Source of the DNA: an uncultured Spirochaetaceae bacterium | GTDB taxonomy: Bacteria; Spirochaetota; Spirochaetia; Treponematales; UBA12059 | Reading direction: 5' to 3' | Assembly: GCA_938004315.1 (NCBI GenBank) | Contig: CALKWG010000058.1 | Span: forward strand, 1 to 7,700 | Length of the DNA stretch: 7,700 bases | Part shown: in pieces, positions 1-5,742 of the stretch | Layout: each line of letters begins with the position of its first letter | Numbering within the stretch: the first letter of the stretch is position 1 | Translations under genes and position numbers: made by a program | Notes under the pieces: generated by a model | What the model saw: only the letters and a program-made list of their open reading frames with translations | Database searches by the model: none | Told to the model about the DNA's origin: nothing

Positions 1-584
1 AGCCCGGAGGCGAAGAAGGACTCCCAAGGCAAGCCTAAGTCGGCGAAGCGGGCCGAAGGGTAGACCCCCTGGTAGCCAAGATTATGTATGGTTAGGACGC
101 TCGGAACGGCGCCGAACTCGGCGGCCTCGGCGTAACGCTTATAGACCGGTACGAGGGCCGTCGGCCAGTCATGGGCGTGTAGAATATCGGGCTTCCAGCC
201 CAAGCGGCGGCAGAGGGAGAAGGCAGCCCGGCTCAAGAAGGCGAAGCGCCGCGGGTTATCGTCGTAATCGCCCTGCCCCTTGGGGCCGTAGATGCCGTCT
301 CGTCCGAAATAGCCTTCATGATCCAGGAAATAAACGGGCGCGTCCGAACCGGGGAGCTCCGTCTTATAGACGGCGCCCCATTCTTCCGCGGCGCCCATGG
401 GCACCCCCAAGGGGCCGTCGAGAGCGGATAATCCGGCGCGATCTATATCGTAGTACCGCGGCAGAAGTACCCGTACGTCGTGCCCGGCCCGTCGTAGGGC
501 CCTGGTCAAAGCGCTAACCGCGTCGGCTAGGCCGCCGGATTTAGCGAAGGGCGCGGCTTCGCTCGTAACCATGAGGATGTTCAA
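1..584 (-). CDS. glgA: Glycogen synthase (ADP-glucose type, GT5), N-terminal part; cut by left window edge
   Basis: This is the N-terminal part of bacterial glycogen synthase, which transfers glucose from ADP-glucose to growing alpha-1,4-glucan in the cytoplasm. The translated start reads NILMVTSEAAPFAKSGGLAD, carrying the hallmark K-x-G-G-L motif that contacts ADP-glucose. Further on come YFLDHEGYFGRDGIYG, the HAHDWPTALVP segment and TIHNLGYQG, all typical of the GT5 catalytic domain. About 194 codons are present out of a usual 470-500, so the second Rossmann domain lies outside the window. I chose the TTG at 584-582 because GGAGGT lies 7 bases upstream (592-597) and it places the conserved beta strand immediately at the N-terminus; the next candidate, ATG at 572, would trim four residues and has no well placed ribosome site. 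It is transcribed away from the kinase gene at 708. No other glycogen genes are visible. Identity is secure from motifs. Confidence 0.95.
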   Translation of the reverse strand, partial: MNILMVTSEAAPFAKSGGLADAVSALTRALRRAGHDVRVLLPRYYDIDRAGLSALDGPLGVPMGAAEEWGAVYKTELPGSDAPVYFLDHEGYFGRDGIYGPKGQGDYDDNPRRFAFLSRAAFSLCRRLGWKPDILHAHDWPTALVPVYKRYAEAAEFGAVPSVLTIHNLGYQGVYPSARFADLGLPWESFFASG

Positions 585-591
585 GTGCGAT

Positions 592-597
592 ACCTCC
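592..597 (-). promoter_or_regulatory. Shine-Dalgarno of glgA, decides a TTG start
   Basis: On the minus strand GGAGGT sits 7 bases before TTG at 584. The same 7-base spacing recurs before the response regulator, znuA, znuC, znuB and zur, which supports TTG rather than the downstream ATG as the true start. Confidence 0.75.
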
Positions 598-650
598 GGC
601 GTCACTGATAGATCCGGCTCGGCTAGCAGGCCGCCGAACCCGCCCATGCT

Positions 651-679
651 AGTATATATACCGAAAGCCCGCTTGCCCA
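651..679 (-). promoter_or_regulatory. Candidate sigma70-type promoter for glgA
   Basis: On the minus strand a -10 box TATACT (651-656) within an AT-rich TATATATACT run is preceded at exactly 17 bases by TGGGCA (674-679, 4 of 6 matches to the -35 consensus). It would give a leader of about 60 bases before the glgA TTG. Its -35 overlaps the proposed -35 of the divergent kinase promoter. The -10 is good and the -35 is modest, so this is a tentative call. Confidence 0.4.
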
Positions 680-701
680 GGGCGCGGCGGCGCGTTAGCA
701 T
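673..701 (+). promoter_or_regulatory. Candidate promoter for the histidine kinase; would give a leaderless mRNA
   Basis: TTGCCC (673-678), a 17-base spacer and TAGCAT (696-701) are followed by six bases and then the ATG at 708. Transcription would therefore begin at or next to the start codon. This matches the lack of any Shine-Dalgarno before that ATG. The -10 matches only 4 of 6 consensus bases, so the evidence is geometry plus absence of a ribosome site. Confidence 0.35.
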
Positions 702-707
702 AGCTAT

Positions 708-1973
708 ATGGGCAAGCTAAGCCGGGGCGCGGTTCGTATAGCCTTGATCGCCGCGTCGACGGGCCTAGGATTCGGGCTCTACGCGGCCGTCTTCCTGGCC
801 TCGTCCCGGGCGAGCTCAGCGCAGCAGGCGCTCTCGCGCGAGTTCGACGCGGCCGCCATGGCCTTGGTCGCCGGACTACTATCCGACCGCCCGGCCGAGC
901 TCACGGGGCTCTTGGGCATACATGGAGACGACGAGACGAATCGCGCCGAGCTCCGACGCTTCATACGGCTGTCGCCGCTCCTGTGGTACGGCGAGGGCGA
1001 GAACCCGGCTACTCGCCTAAGCGCCGCCTACGAGGCGTGGCGTAGGGCCATCGCCGTGACCGGCGTCGCCGTGACCGGCGTCGACGCGAAGGAACGAGAA
1101 GCTGCGGCCATAGAGTTGGCGGCGGCCTATATAGAGGCGGGCAAGCTCCTCGACCGCGCCGGGGCGCGCGTGCGCGTTTCATTCGACTTAACCTTACTCT
1201 TCTTAAGCTTCCTCCTCAGCATGGGCGCTGCAGCAGGCGTCTCGATGCTCGCGCGCCTCCGCGAGTCCCGGCTCAAGGAAGCCCTGGCCCACGAAACCTT
1301 CCTTCGTTCGCTGCGCGCCGAGGAGGAGACGAGGAAGGCCGTCGCCATGGAGCTGCACGACGACCTGGCGCAGGACGTCGCCGCGGCCAAGATGCTCTGC
1401 GAACGCGCCGCCGCCGCCTGCGAGACAACCCTCGCCCGGCGGGCGGCCGACATCCTAGGCGAGACGAATAAGAAAATCCGACGCTTGAGCTCCGAGCTGC
1501 GGCCGCCCGAGCTGGACGCCTTCGGCCTCGGAGCCGCGCTCAAGGCGATCTGCGACGAGGCTGAGCGCCGTTTCGACTTCCCTTTACGCTACGAGGGCCC
1601 GCATGAGCTGCGGCGATTCGACGAGGAGCTCGAGCTCGGCGTCTATCGCATCATGCGTGAAGCGGCTTCGAACGCCGCCAAATATGCGAAGAAGGGCGGC
1701 GGCGTACTCCGTTGCGAACTAGGCGACGAGGGCGGGTATCCTATGCTATCCGTGAGCCTGCGGGACGAGGGATGGGAGGAAGACCCGTACGGCTTCCGCG
1801 CCGCTCCCGGGCCGCAGGCCGATCCGATCCGCGGCGCGGGTTTGGGACTCAACGCCATGAGGGAGCGAGCCAGGGCCATCGGCGCCGAGCTCAGCATAGA
1901 GCTTCGTCAGGACGGCTCGACCATAGCCCTGCGCCTGAGGCCGGACGGGAGGAGGCCCGCAGAACGAAGCTAA
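708..1973 (+). CDS. Membrane sensor histidine kinase, NarX/DegS (HisKA_3) type
   Basis: A 421-residue sensor kinase that should autophosphorylate and pass phosphate to the regulator encoded next to it. Visible layout: a membrane segment at about residues 9-31, an extracytoplasmic helical region of about 125 residues with no domain I recognise, a second membrane segment at about 158-182, a HisKA_3 dimerisation segment with MELHDDLAQ (phospho-acceptor His217), and a HATPase_c domain with N-box REAASNAAKYA (Asn322), G1 box starting at Asp353, and G2 box GAGLGLNAMRERA (376-388). This order and the HDDL and GLGLxxMRER motifs define the NarX/DegS/LiaS class. The G1 box is DEGWE where DxGxG is usual, so the second glycine is lost. 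The start is the first ATG after an in-frame stop at 696-698; no ribosome site precedes it. The stimulus cannot be read from the sequence. Confidence 0.93.
   Translation: MGKLSRGAVRIALIAASTGLGFGLYAAVFLASSRASSAQQALSREFDAAAMALVAGLLSDRPAELTGLLGIHGDDETNRAELRRFIRLSPLLWYGEGENPATRLSAAYEAWRRAIAVTGVAVTGVDAKEREAAAIELAAAYIEAGKLLDRAGARVRVSFDLTLLFLSFLLSMGAAAGVSMLARLRESRLKEALAHETFLRSLRAEEETRKAVAMELHDDLAQDVAAAKMLCERAAAACETTLARRAADILGETNKKIRRLSSELRPPELDAFGLGAALKAICDEAERRFDFPLRYEGPHELRRFDEELELGVYRIMREAASNAAKYAKKGGGVLRCELGDEGGYPMLSVSLRDEGWEEDPYGFRAAPGPQADPIRGAGLGLNAMRERARAIGAELSIELRQDGSTIALRLRPDGRRPAERS
1051..1080 (+). repeat. Perfect 15-bp tandem duplication inside the kinase gene
   Basis: TCGCCGTGACCGGCG occurs twice back to back at 1051-1065 and 1066-1080. 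It encodes AVTGV-AVTGV at residues 116-125 of the kinase, in the extracytoplasmic sensor region. It keeps the frame, so it looks like a recent in-frame slippage or duplication event. Confidence 0.9.
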
Positions 1974-1978
1974 GCGGC

Positions 1979-1990
1979 TATAATTATAAT
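1979..1990 (+). promoter_or_regulatory. AT-rich tandem TATAAT ahead of the response regulator
   Basis: TATAAT occurs twice in direct succession (1979-1984, 1985-1990) in an otherwise GC-rich stretch, directly before the ribosome site. It equals the perfect -10 consensus, but I see no matching -35 at 16-18 bases upstream of either copy. It may be a weak internal promoter for the regulator or simply an unstructured stretch that keeps the ribosome site open. Confidence 0.3.
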
Positions 1991-2005
1991 TAAGGAGGAA
2001 CCATC

Positions 2006-2674
2006 ATGAAAACGACCGTGATCATCGACGACCATCCCCTGTTCAGGGGCGGACTCCGGGCCGCGCTCGAGGCCGCCGGCGGCTTCGGTTCCTGCGTGGA
2101 GGCGGGAAGCGTCGCCGAGGGCGCGGCGGCCATAGAGGCCGCGGCGGAGGGCGAGCGCCTAGCCGTCATCGACATTAACCTGCCCGACGGCTCGGGCTTC
2201 GAGCTCGTCGAACGCTACGCCGGCGCGCGCGGCTTCCGCTGCCTCATGCTGTCCATGCACACCGACCGATCCATGGCCATGAAGGCCATACGGCTCGGGG
2301 CGAACGGCTACGCGTCGAAGCAGGTGGCCTTGGACGCCCTGATCGCGGGCCTCCGCGTCGTCGCCCTGGACCAGATCTTCGTGGAGGCCGAGCTCCTGCG
2401 CGACATCGTGACGCCGCTATTGGCCGCCGCGGACATGGAACGCGCGGCCCTGGCCCAGCTCGAGGTCCTAAGCCCGCGGGAGCGCGAGGCCTTCAAGCTC
2501 CTGGCCGAAGGCCGCTCCAGCAAGGAGATAGGCCAGGCGATGGGCGTCAGCCAGCGGAGCGCGGAGAATTACCTAAGCTCGCTCTACGCGAAGCTCGGCC
2601 GGACGACCGAGGCGGGCCTGGTGCGCCTGGCCATACAAGCCGGGCTCTTATCGCCTTGGGAGGACGAAGTTTAG
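2006..2674 (+). CDS. NarL/LuxR-family response regulator
   Basis: A 222-residue DNA-binding response regulator, the evident partner of the kinase that ends 32 bases upstream. The receiver domain (about 1-120) shows the acidic pair Asp8-Asp9 in VIIDDHPLFRGG, phospho-acceptor Asp56 in VIDINLPDGSG, Ser83 at the switch position and Lys105 in GYASK. The C-terminal LuxR-type helix-turn-helix (about 153-215) has LSPREREAFKLLAEGRSSKE, the recognition helix region VSQRSAENYLSSLYAKLG, and a closing LAIQAGLL. The ATG at 2006 has a strong GGAGG at 1994-1998, 7 bases away. Two TATAAT motifs lie just before that. Its stop codon overlaps the stop of the convergent membrane protein by two bases. Target genes are unknown; binding at the divergent glgA/kinase region is possible but unproved. 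Confidence 0.95.
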   Translation: MKTTVIIDDHPLFRGGLRAALEAAGGFGSCVEAGSVAEGAAAIEAAAEGERLAVIDINLPDGSGFELVERYAGARGFRCLMLSMHTDRSMAMKAIRLGANGYASKQVALDALIAGLRVVALDQIFVEAELLRDIVTPLLAAADMERAALAQLEVLSPREREAFKLLAEGRSSKEIGQAMGVSQRSAENYLSSLYAKLGRTTEAGLVRLAIQAGLLSPWEDEV

Positions 2675-3303
2675 GCGCTCGGCGCGGGCGAACCGCCGGC
2701 CGGGAGCGGCTCGGCCGAAGCTCGGGCCTGGGGGGAGGCGACGTAACGCCAAAACAGCATGGCGGCGAAGAGTACGGGCGCCTTATCGAAAAGGTTAACG
2801 ATGATTCGCCCGAGGAAGGCGGCAGAGAAGATATTGTCGAACATCAGGGCGAAACCCATGACGATCACGTCGATGTTCGTGGCGGTGCCGCCGCCGAAGA
2901 CGAAGGTGGCGATGATGGCGCCTAAGAGGCTGTTGGCGAAGGCGACGAGCAGGGTCCCGACGACGAAATGCACAGGCGTCCTGAGCTTATCGAGCCGCGC
3001 CATGCGCCAGACGATGATTGCCGTAGCCATGCCGCAGAGCGCGAAAGGCAAGTGCCGCCAAGGGAAGCCATATTGTAGCTCGGCGAAGAAATTCGTCATG
3101 AAGGCCGTTAAAAGGCCGTAAGGCAAACCGAAGCAGGCGGCGATGCCGGTAAAGTTGCTGTCTAAGAAAAGGGGCATCTCCGACAGAGCGATGAGATTAT
3201 AAGAACCGTGATTTAATGCCGGGAAGACGAAGGCGGCGGCGAAAAGCTTGACCCAGGGATCGGCGAAGAAGACGACGAGCTTCTGGCGGCTTAGGCGCAT
3301 CAT
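2671..3303 (-). CDS. Polytopic membrane protein resembling an ECF-transporter S component
   Basis: A hydrophobic protein of 210 residues from the ATG at 3303, with roughly six membrane segments (about 10-30, 53-76, 84-101, 109-135, 143-165 and 170-188). The C-terminal part, with FLGRIIVNLFDKAPVLFA, resembles the closing helix of substrate-binding S components of energy-coupling-factor vitamin or metal importers, in which an R-x-x-V-N-x-x-D-K pattern is common. No ECF ATPases or T component are in the window, so if it is an S component it would use a shared module; a stand-alone membrane sensor is the alternative. An in-frame GTG at 3336 would add 11 residues, but it lies inside the proposed -35 box and has no ribosome site, so I prefer the ATG at 3303 (another ATG follows directly). 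The last 20 residues are Ala/Pro-rich and probably disordered. Substrate unknown; family assignment is moderate. Confidence 0.7.
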   Translation of the reverse strand: MMRLSRQKLVVFFADPWVKLFAAAFVFPALNHGSYNLIALSEMPLFLDSNFTGIAACFGLPYGLLTAFMTNFFAELQYGFPWRHLPFALCGMATAIIVWRMARLDKLRTPVHFVVGTLLVAFANSLLGAIIATFVFGGGTATNIDVIVMGFALMFDNIFSAAFLGRIIVNLFDKAPVLFAAMLFWRYVASPQARASAEPLPAGGSPAPSA

Positions 3304-3309
3304 ACGATA

Positions 3310-3338
3310 ATTGTACGCCCGTCTTGGGTCTATCACAA
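3310..3338 (-). promoter_or_regulatory. Promoter of the S-component-like gene, leaderless geometry
   Basis: On the minus strand TTGTGA (3333-3338), a 17-base spacer and TACAAT (3310-3315) form a good sigma70-type promoter. The -10 is followed by six bases and then ATG at 3303, so the transcript should begin at or beside the start codon. No Shine-Dalgarno is present, in line with leaderless translation. Confidence 0.55.
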
Positions 3339-3344
3339 GCGCTA

Positions 3345-3359
3345 AAGCGATGGTCGCTT
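3345..3359. repeat. Short perfect inverted repeat just upstream of the S-component-like promoter
   Basis: AAGCGA-TGG-TCGCTT is a perfect 6-bp inverted repeat with a 3-base centre, starting 7 bases beyond the -35 box of the minus-strand promoter. It could be an operator or activator site, or a small RNA hairpin. No T-tract follows on either strand, so it is not an intrinsic terminator. Confidence 0.35.
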
Positions 3360-3414
3360 CGCGTTCTCATTGCGACTCTTCGTTTTTTCACAGGCCGACT
3401 TCGTTTATTTCAGC

Positions 3415-3443
3415 TTGCGCCGACGAGCCTGCGCTCATACTAT
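3415..3443 (+). promoter_or_regulatory. Orphan plus-strand promoter in the zur/S-component gap
   Basis: TTGCGC (3415-3420), a 17-base spacer and TACTAT (3438-3443) form a sigma70-type promoter pointing right. No open reading frame on the plus strand follows; an intrinsic terminator does, about 35-65 bases on. The likely start point is near 3450. Confidence 0.45.
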
Positions 3444-3449
3444 AGATTT

Positions 3450-3507
3450 ATACAGAATAGAACGTAGCGAAGTGTCGCCGCCCCGATGCATGCCGGGGCG
3501 GTTTTTT
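3450..3507 (+). ncRNA. Candidate short non-coding RNA ending in an intrinsic terminator
   Basis: A predicted transcript of about 58 bases lies between the plus-strand promoter at 3415-3443 and the U-tract of the terminator at 3502-3507. It has no ribosome site and no useful reading frame. It contains a small 4-bp stem (GCGA/TCGC, 3467-3478) that competes with the base of the terminator stem. Its 3' end is complementary to the very end of the zur message, whose TAA stop lies in the T-tract (3506-3508). I do not recognise a known RNA family, and tRNA, SRP and tmRNA features are absent. The call rests only on promoter and terminator. Confidence 0.35.
3478..3507 (+). terminator. Rho-independent terminator, plus-strand orientation
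   Basis: An 8-bp GC-rich stem (CCGCCCCG, 3478-3485, with CGGGGCGG, 3494-3501) encloses the loop ATGCATGC and is followed at once by six T (3502-3507). This is a textbook intrinsic terminator for plus-strand transcription. Read on the minus strand it is a hairpin directly after the zur stop codon but with no U-tract, so it could protect the 3' end of the znu-zur message rather than terminate it efficiently. No plus-strand gene leads into it. Confidence 0.85.
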
Positions 3508-3949
3508 ATCCCGACGTTCCGCCGCATGCATGGTCATGCCCTGGCGAACCGACCGAGGCGTCGGAGCCGCCGACCCTACCCGCGCAGTCGGCGCAGAGCC
3601 CGCTCAGGTATAGGGCGTGTCGTTCTATCCGCAAGCCGCGTTCCGCCTCCAGCTCGCCGACGAGCGGGCCGAGCCTACACGCTCCGATATCCACGAAGCG
3701 ATGGCAGGAGCTACAGTGGAACCAATGCCTATGCCCGAGTTTCTCGGAGCTGTAGTAGCGTTCGGTGCCGTGGGCGTCGCAATGCATCACGAAGGATTCG
3801 GCTAGGCCGGCTCCCTCAAGGTAGGCCAGGCTGCGATAGACAGTCGCTTGGTCGCAGGCCCCGTCGACCAGGGCATATACGCCTGCGGCCGACAGGGGCT
3901 CGGCCGCCCCTTCTAGGATCTTTAAGACCAAGGCCCGAGACCTCGTCAT
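3506..3949 (-). CDS. zur: Fur-family metalloregulator, probably the zinc repressor Zur
   Basis: A 147-residue Fur-superfamily repressor. The N-terminal winged helix has LSAAGVYALVDG and the recognition segment QATVYRSLAYLEGAGL (35-50). The dimerisation domain carries GHRHWFHCSSCHRFVDIG, with His73 and His75 as likely sensing-site ligands and Cys79/Cys82 as one half of the structural zinc site; the second half is Cys119/Cys122 in GLCADC. The tail GHDHACGG (137-144) adds extra His and Cys. It is the last gene of the znu operon, and its ATG overlaps the znuB stop as ATGA, with AGGAGG at 3957-3962, so translation is coupled. The Fur family includes iron, zinc, manganese and peroxide sensors; zinc specificity is inferred from the znuACB context. 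Being in the operon it probably represses, it would be self-limiting. Its TAA stop lies within the T-tract of the opposite-strand terminator. Confidence 0.9.
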   Translation of the reverse strand: MTRSRALVLKILEGAAEPLSAAGVYALVDGACDQATVYRSLAYLEGAGLAESFVMHCDAHGTERYYSSEKLGHRHWFHCSSCHRFVDIGACRLGPLVGELEAERGLRIERHALYLSGLCADCAGRVGGSDASVGSPGHDHACGGTSG

Positions 3950-4845
3950 CGTCCCGCCTCCTGCCCAGCGACGCGCCCTTCGGCCCTGCGCCCAGCCCGC
4001 TTAGCCAGGGCCTTAAGGCCGCGTACGGCGGCGACGCCCAAGAAAGCCGCGCCGGCTATCGTGACCACCAGGGCTCCGGTCGGCAGGTCCAGCTCCCAGC
4101 TCAGCGCCAGGCCGGCGAAGGAGAAGAGCCAAGAGAGCACGGTCGCGCCGACCATCATGCCGGCCAGGTTCCTGGCGACGTAGCCGGCCGTGCCCGCCGG
4201 CAGGGTGAGCATCGCGATGACCATGACGATGCCTACGAAGGTCTGTAGGAGCACGACGGCCACGGCGGTCACCGTCAGGATCGCCAGGAAGACGGCCTGG
4301 ACCGGCACGCCGCGGGTCGTGGCGAACTCTTCGTCGAAGGCGGAGGCCTCGATCTGGGGGTAGAAGGCCAGGACGAGCGCGATGGCGACGAGGTCGAGTA
4401 TCGCCAGGAGCACGAGCTCCCGGCCGCCGACGAGCAGGATGTTGCCGAACATGTAGCTCATGGGGTCGGCGTAGCCGGGCGTCTTGGCGATGAAAAGCAC
4501 GCCCAGGCTCATGCCTATGGCCCAGATGGCGTTGATGACCGTGTCCTCGCGCTGCTTGGCCTTGAGCGAGACGACGCCGATGAGCGCCGCCGCTATGACC
4601 GCGAAGATCAAAGCTCCTACTATGGGCGGCAGGCCGGGGACGATACCGCGGACGGACAGGAATAACGCCATGCCGATGCCGCCGAGCACCGCATGGGAAA
4701 TGGCGCCGGCTAGCCCGGCTATGCGCTTCACGGTGACGACCGAGCCGAGGATCCCGAACAAGATCGACGAGAGGAAGCCGGCCAAGGCCGCGTTGCGCAC
4801 GAAGGGCATGGTCGGATCGAACAGGGCCGTTATGAAACCGCTCAT
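3946..4845 (-). CDS. znuB: Zinc ABC transporter permease (ABC-3 family)
   Basis: A 299-residue inner-membrane permease of the metal ABC-3 family, forming the channel through which ZnuA-delivered zinc passes. About eight hydrophobic segments are visible. Family motifs include GLAGAISHAVLGGIG (44-58, with His51), REDTVINAIWAIGMSLGVLF (99-118), the cytoplasmic coupling segment DEEFATTRGVPV (171-182) that docks on the ATPase, and TLPAGTA (214-220). The last 20 residues are Arg/Gly/Ala-rich and their codons double as the ribosome site of zur. The ATG overlaps the znuC stop as ATGA, with GAGG 7 bases upstream inside znuC; the stop overlaps the zur start in the same way. Both overlaps point to coupled translation of znuC-znuB-zur. 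Zinc rather than manganese is inferred from the ZnuA ligands and the Zur-like neighbour. Confidence 0.95.
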   Translation of the reverse strand: MSGFITALFDPTMPFVRNAALAGFLSSILFGILGSVVTVKRIAGLAGAISHAVLGGIGMALFLSVRGIVPGLPPIVGALIFAVIAAALIGVVSLKAKQREDTVINAIWAIGMSLGVLFIAKTPGYADPMSYMFGNILLVGGRELVLLAILDLVAIALVLAFYPQIEASAFDEEFATTRGVPVQAVFLAILTVTAVAVVLLQTFVGIVMVIAMLTLPAGTAGYVARNLAGMMVGATVLSWLFSFAGLALSWELDLPTGALVVTIAGAAFLGVAAVRGLKALAKRAGRRAEGRVAGQEAGR

Positions 4846-5684
4846 CGGGCCGCCTCATGCCCGCCGCAGCAGGAGTCGGGCGGCAGGGCGACGTCGTGCA
4901 GCACCCGCAGGGCGCCGCCGGCGAATCGCTCGCCGGGCGCCTCGTTCGTCGGGGCGGCGGCGTGACGGACGACGCCGCGGCCGGCCCCCGTGTGCTCGCC
5001 CACGCAGAGCACCGCGTCGGCCAAGGCCGAGACATAGCCGGTGTCGTGCGTTACGACCAGTATGGTCGCCTTGCCCTTGATGTCGCCTAAGGCGCCGTAG
5101 AGACGGCGCTCGCTCTCCGCGTCCATGTTGGCCGTGGGCTCGTCCAAGATGAGGAAGCGAGGCTCGGCGGCGAGCGCGCGGGCTACGAGCACGCGCCGCC
5201 TCTGGCCCCCCGAGAGCGCGTTGTACGGCCTGCGCCGGAGCTCCTCGACGCCGGCCAAGCCTAAGGCGCGGGTGACGGCGCCGGCATCGGCGGCCTTATA
5301 GCGGCCCCAAGCGCCTTGGAGTCGCCCCATGCGGACCACTTCCTCAACGGAAATGGGGAAGGCCGGGTCGTAGCTGGCGTGCTGGGGGACGTAGCCCACC
5401 GAGGCGCGGGCCGAAGCGGGGCTTTCGCCCAAAACCAGGACCCGTCCCGAGGCCGCCTCGGCCAAGCCCAGGATGAGGCGTAGTATGGTCGTCTTACCGG
5501 CGCCGTTCGGGCCGACGAGCACGGCGAACTCGCCTTCATGCACGTGGAAACAGGCGTCATGCAGGACCGGCACGCCGCGGTATGAGAAGGCGACGCGCTC
5601 GAACGAAACCGCCAGGGAACGGGGCTCCGCATCCGATACGGAGCCGCCTATCGCGGCGGTATTGGTAGCTTTCATCGACGGCAT
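4842..5684 (-). CDS. znuC: Zinc ABC transporter ATP-binding protein
   Basis: A 280-residue ABC ATPase that drives zinc import through ZnuB on the cytoplasmic face. Motifs in order: Walker A GPNGAGKTT (58-66), Q-loop Gln101 in YVPQHASYD, signature LSGGQ (157-161), Walker B LILDEPTANMD (178-188) and H-loop His213 in VTHD. The Q-loop region and the LSGGQRRR form are usual for the metal-uptake branch. The protein carries an N-terminal extension of about 20 residues and a C-terminal extension ending DSCCGGHEAAR, a Cys/His cluster that could bind metal. The ATG at 5684 has AAAGG 7 bases before it; the ATG three codons later is too far from that site. A 58-base gap separates it from znuA; it overlaps znuB by four bases. 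Confidence 0.95.
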   Translation of the reverse strand: MPSMKATNTAAIGGSVSDAEPRSLAVSFERVAFSYRGVPVLHDACFHVHEGEFAVLVGPNGAGKTTILRLILGLAEAASGRVLVLGESPASARASVGYVPQHASYDPAFPISVEEVVRMGRLQGAWGRYKAADAGAVTRALGLAGVEELRRRPYNALSGGQRRRVLVARALAAEPRFLILDEPTANMDAESERRLYGALGDIKGKATILVVTHDTGYVSALADAVLCVGEHTGAGRGVVRHAAAPTNEAPGERFAGGALRVLHDVALPPDSCCGGHEAAR

Positions 5685-5742
5685 AGTACGACCTTTCGGC
5701 CCGCGGCCGCAAGCGGAGTCCGGCCGGGGCCGAGCGATACGA

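Noticed and set aside
2697..2717. CGGCCG-N9-CGGCCG hairpin after the response regulator as its terminator
   Set aside because: No T-tract follows and it lies inside the coding sequence of the convergent gene; GC-rich coding DNA often gives such pairs.
3304..3336. GTG start at 3336 for the S-component-like gene
   Set aside because: No ribosome site, and the GTG forms part of the proposed -35 box; ATG at 3303 fits the promoter better, though this is not certain.
3450..3507. The short transcript as a tRNA, SRP RNA, 6S or riboswitch
   Set aside because: No cloverleaf, no T-arm motif, no SRP tetraloop motif, and no downstream gene in the plus direction that a riboswitch could control.
3370..4248. 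Long plus-strand open frame of 292 codons over zur and the end of znuB
   Set aside because: Arg/Ser/Pro-rich translation without domain signal, and it runs opposite the clearly recognisable zur and znuB. Such frames are expected in GC-rich DNA.
4013..5035. Minus-strand open frame of 340 codons crossing znuB and znuC
   Set aside because: Arg/His-rich shadow of the znuB frame; znuB and the znuC tail are supported by family motifs and coupled starts.
5685..5742. Regulatory hairpin or promoter in the znuA-znuC gap
   Set aside because: Only short 4-5 bp GC pairings are visible, with no promoter-like pair and no T-tract; it looks like a plain operon spacer.
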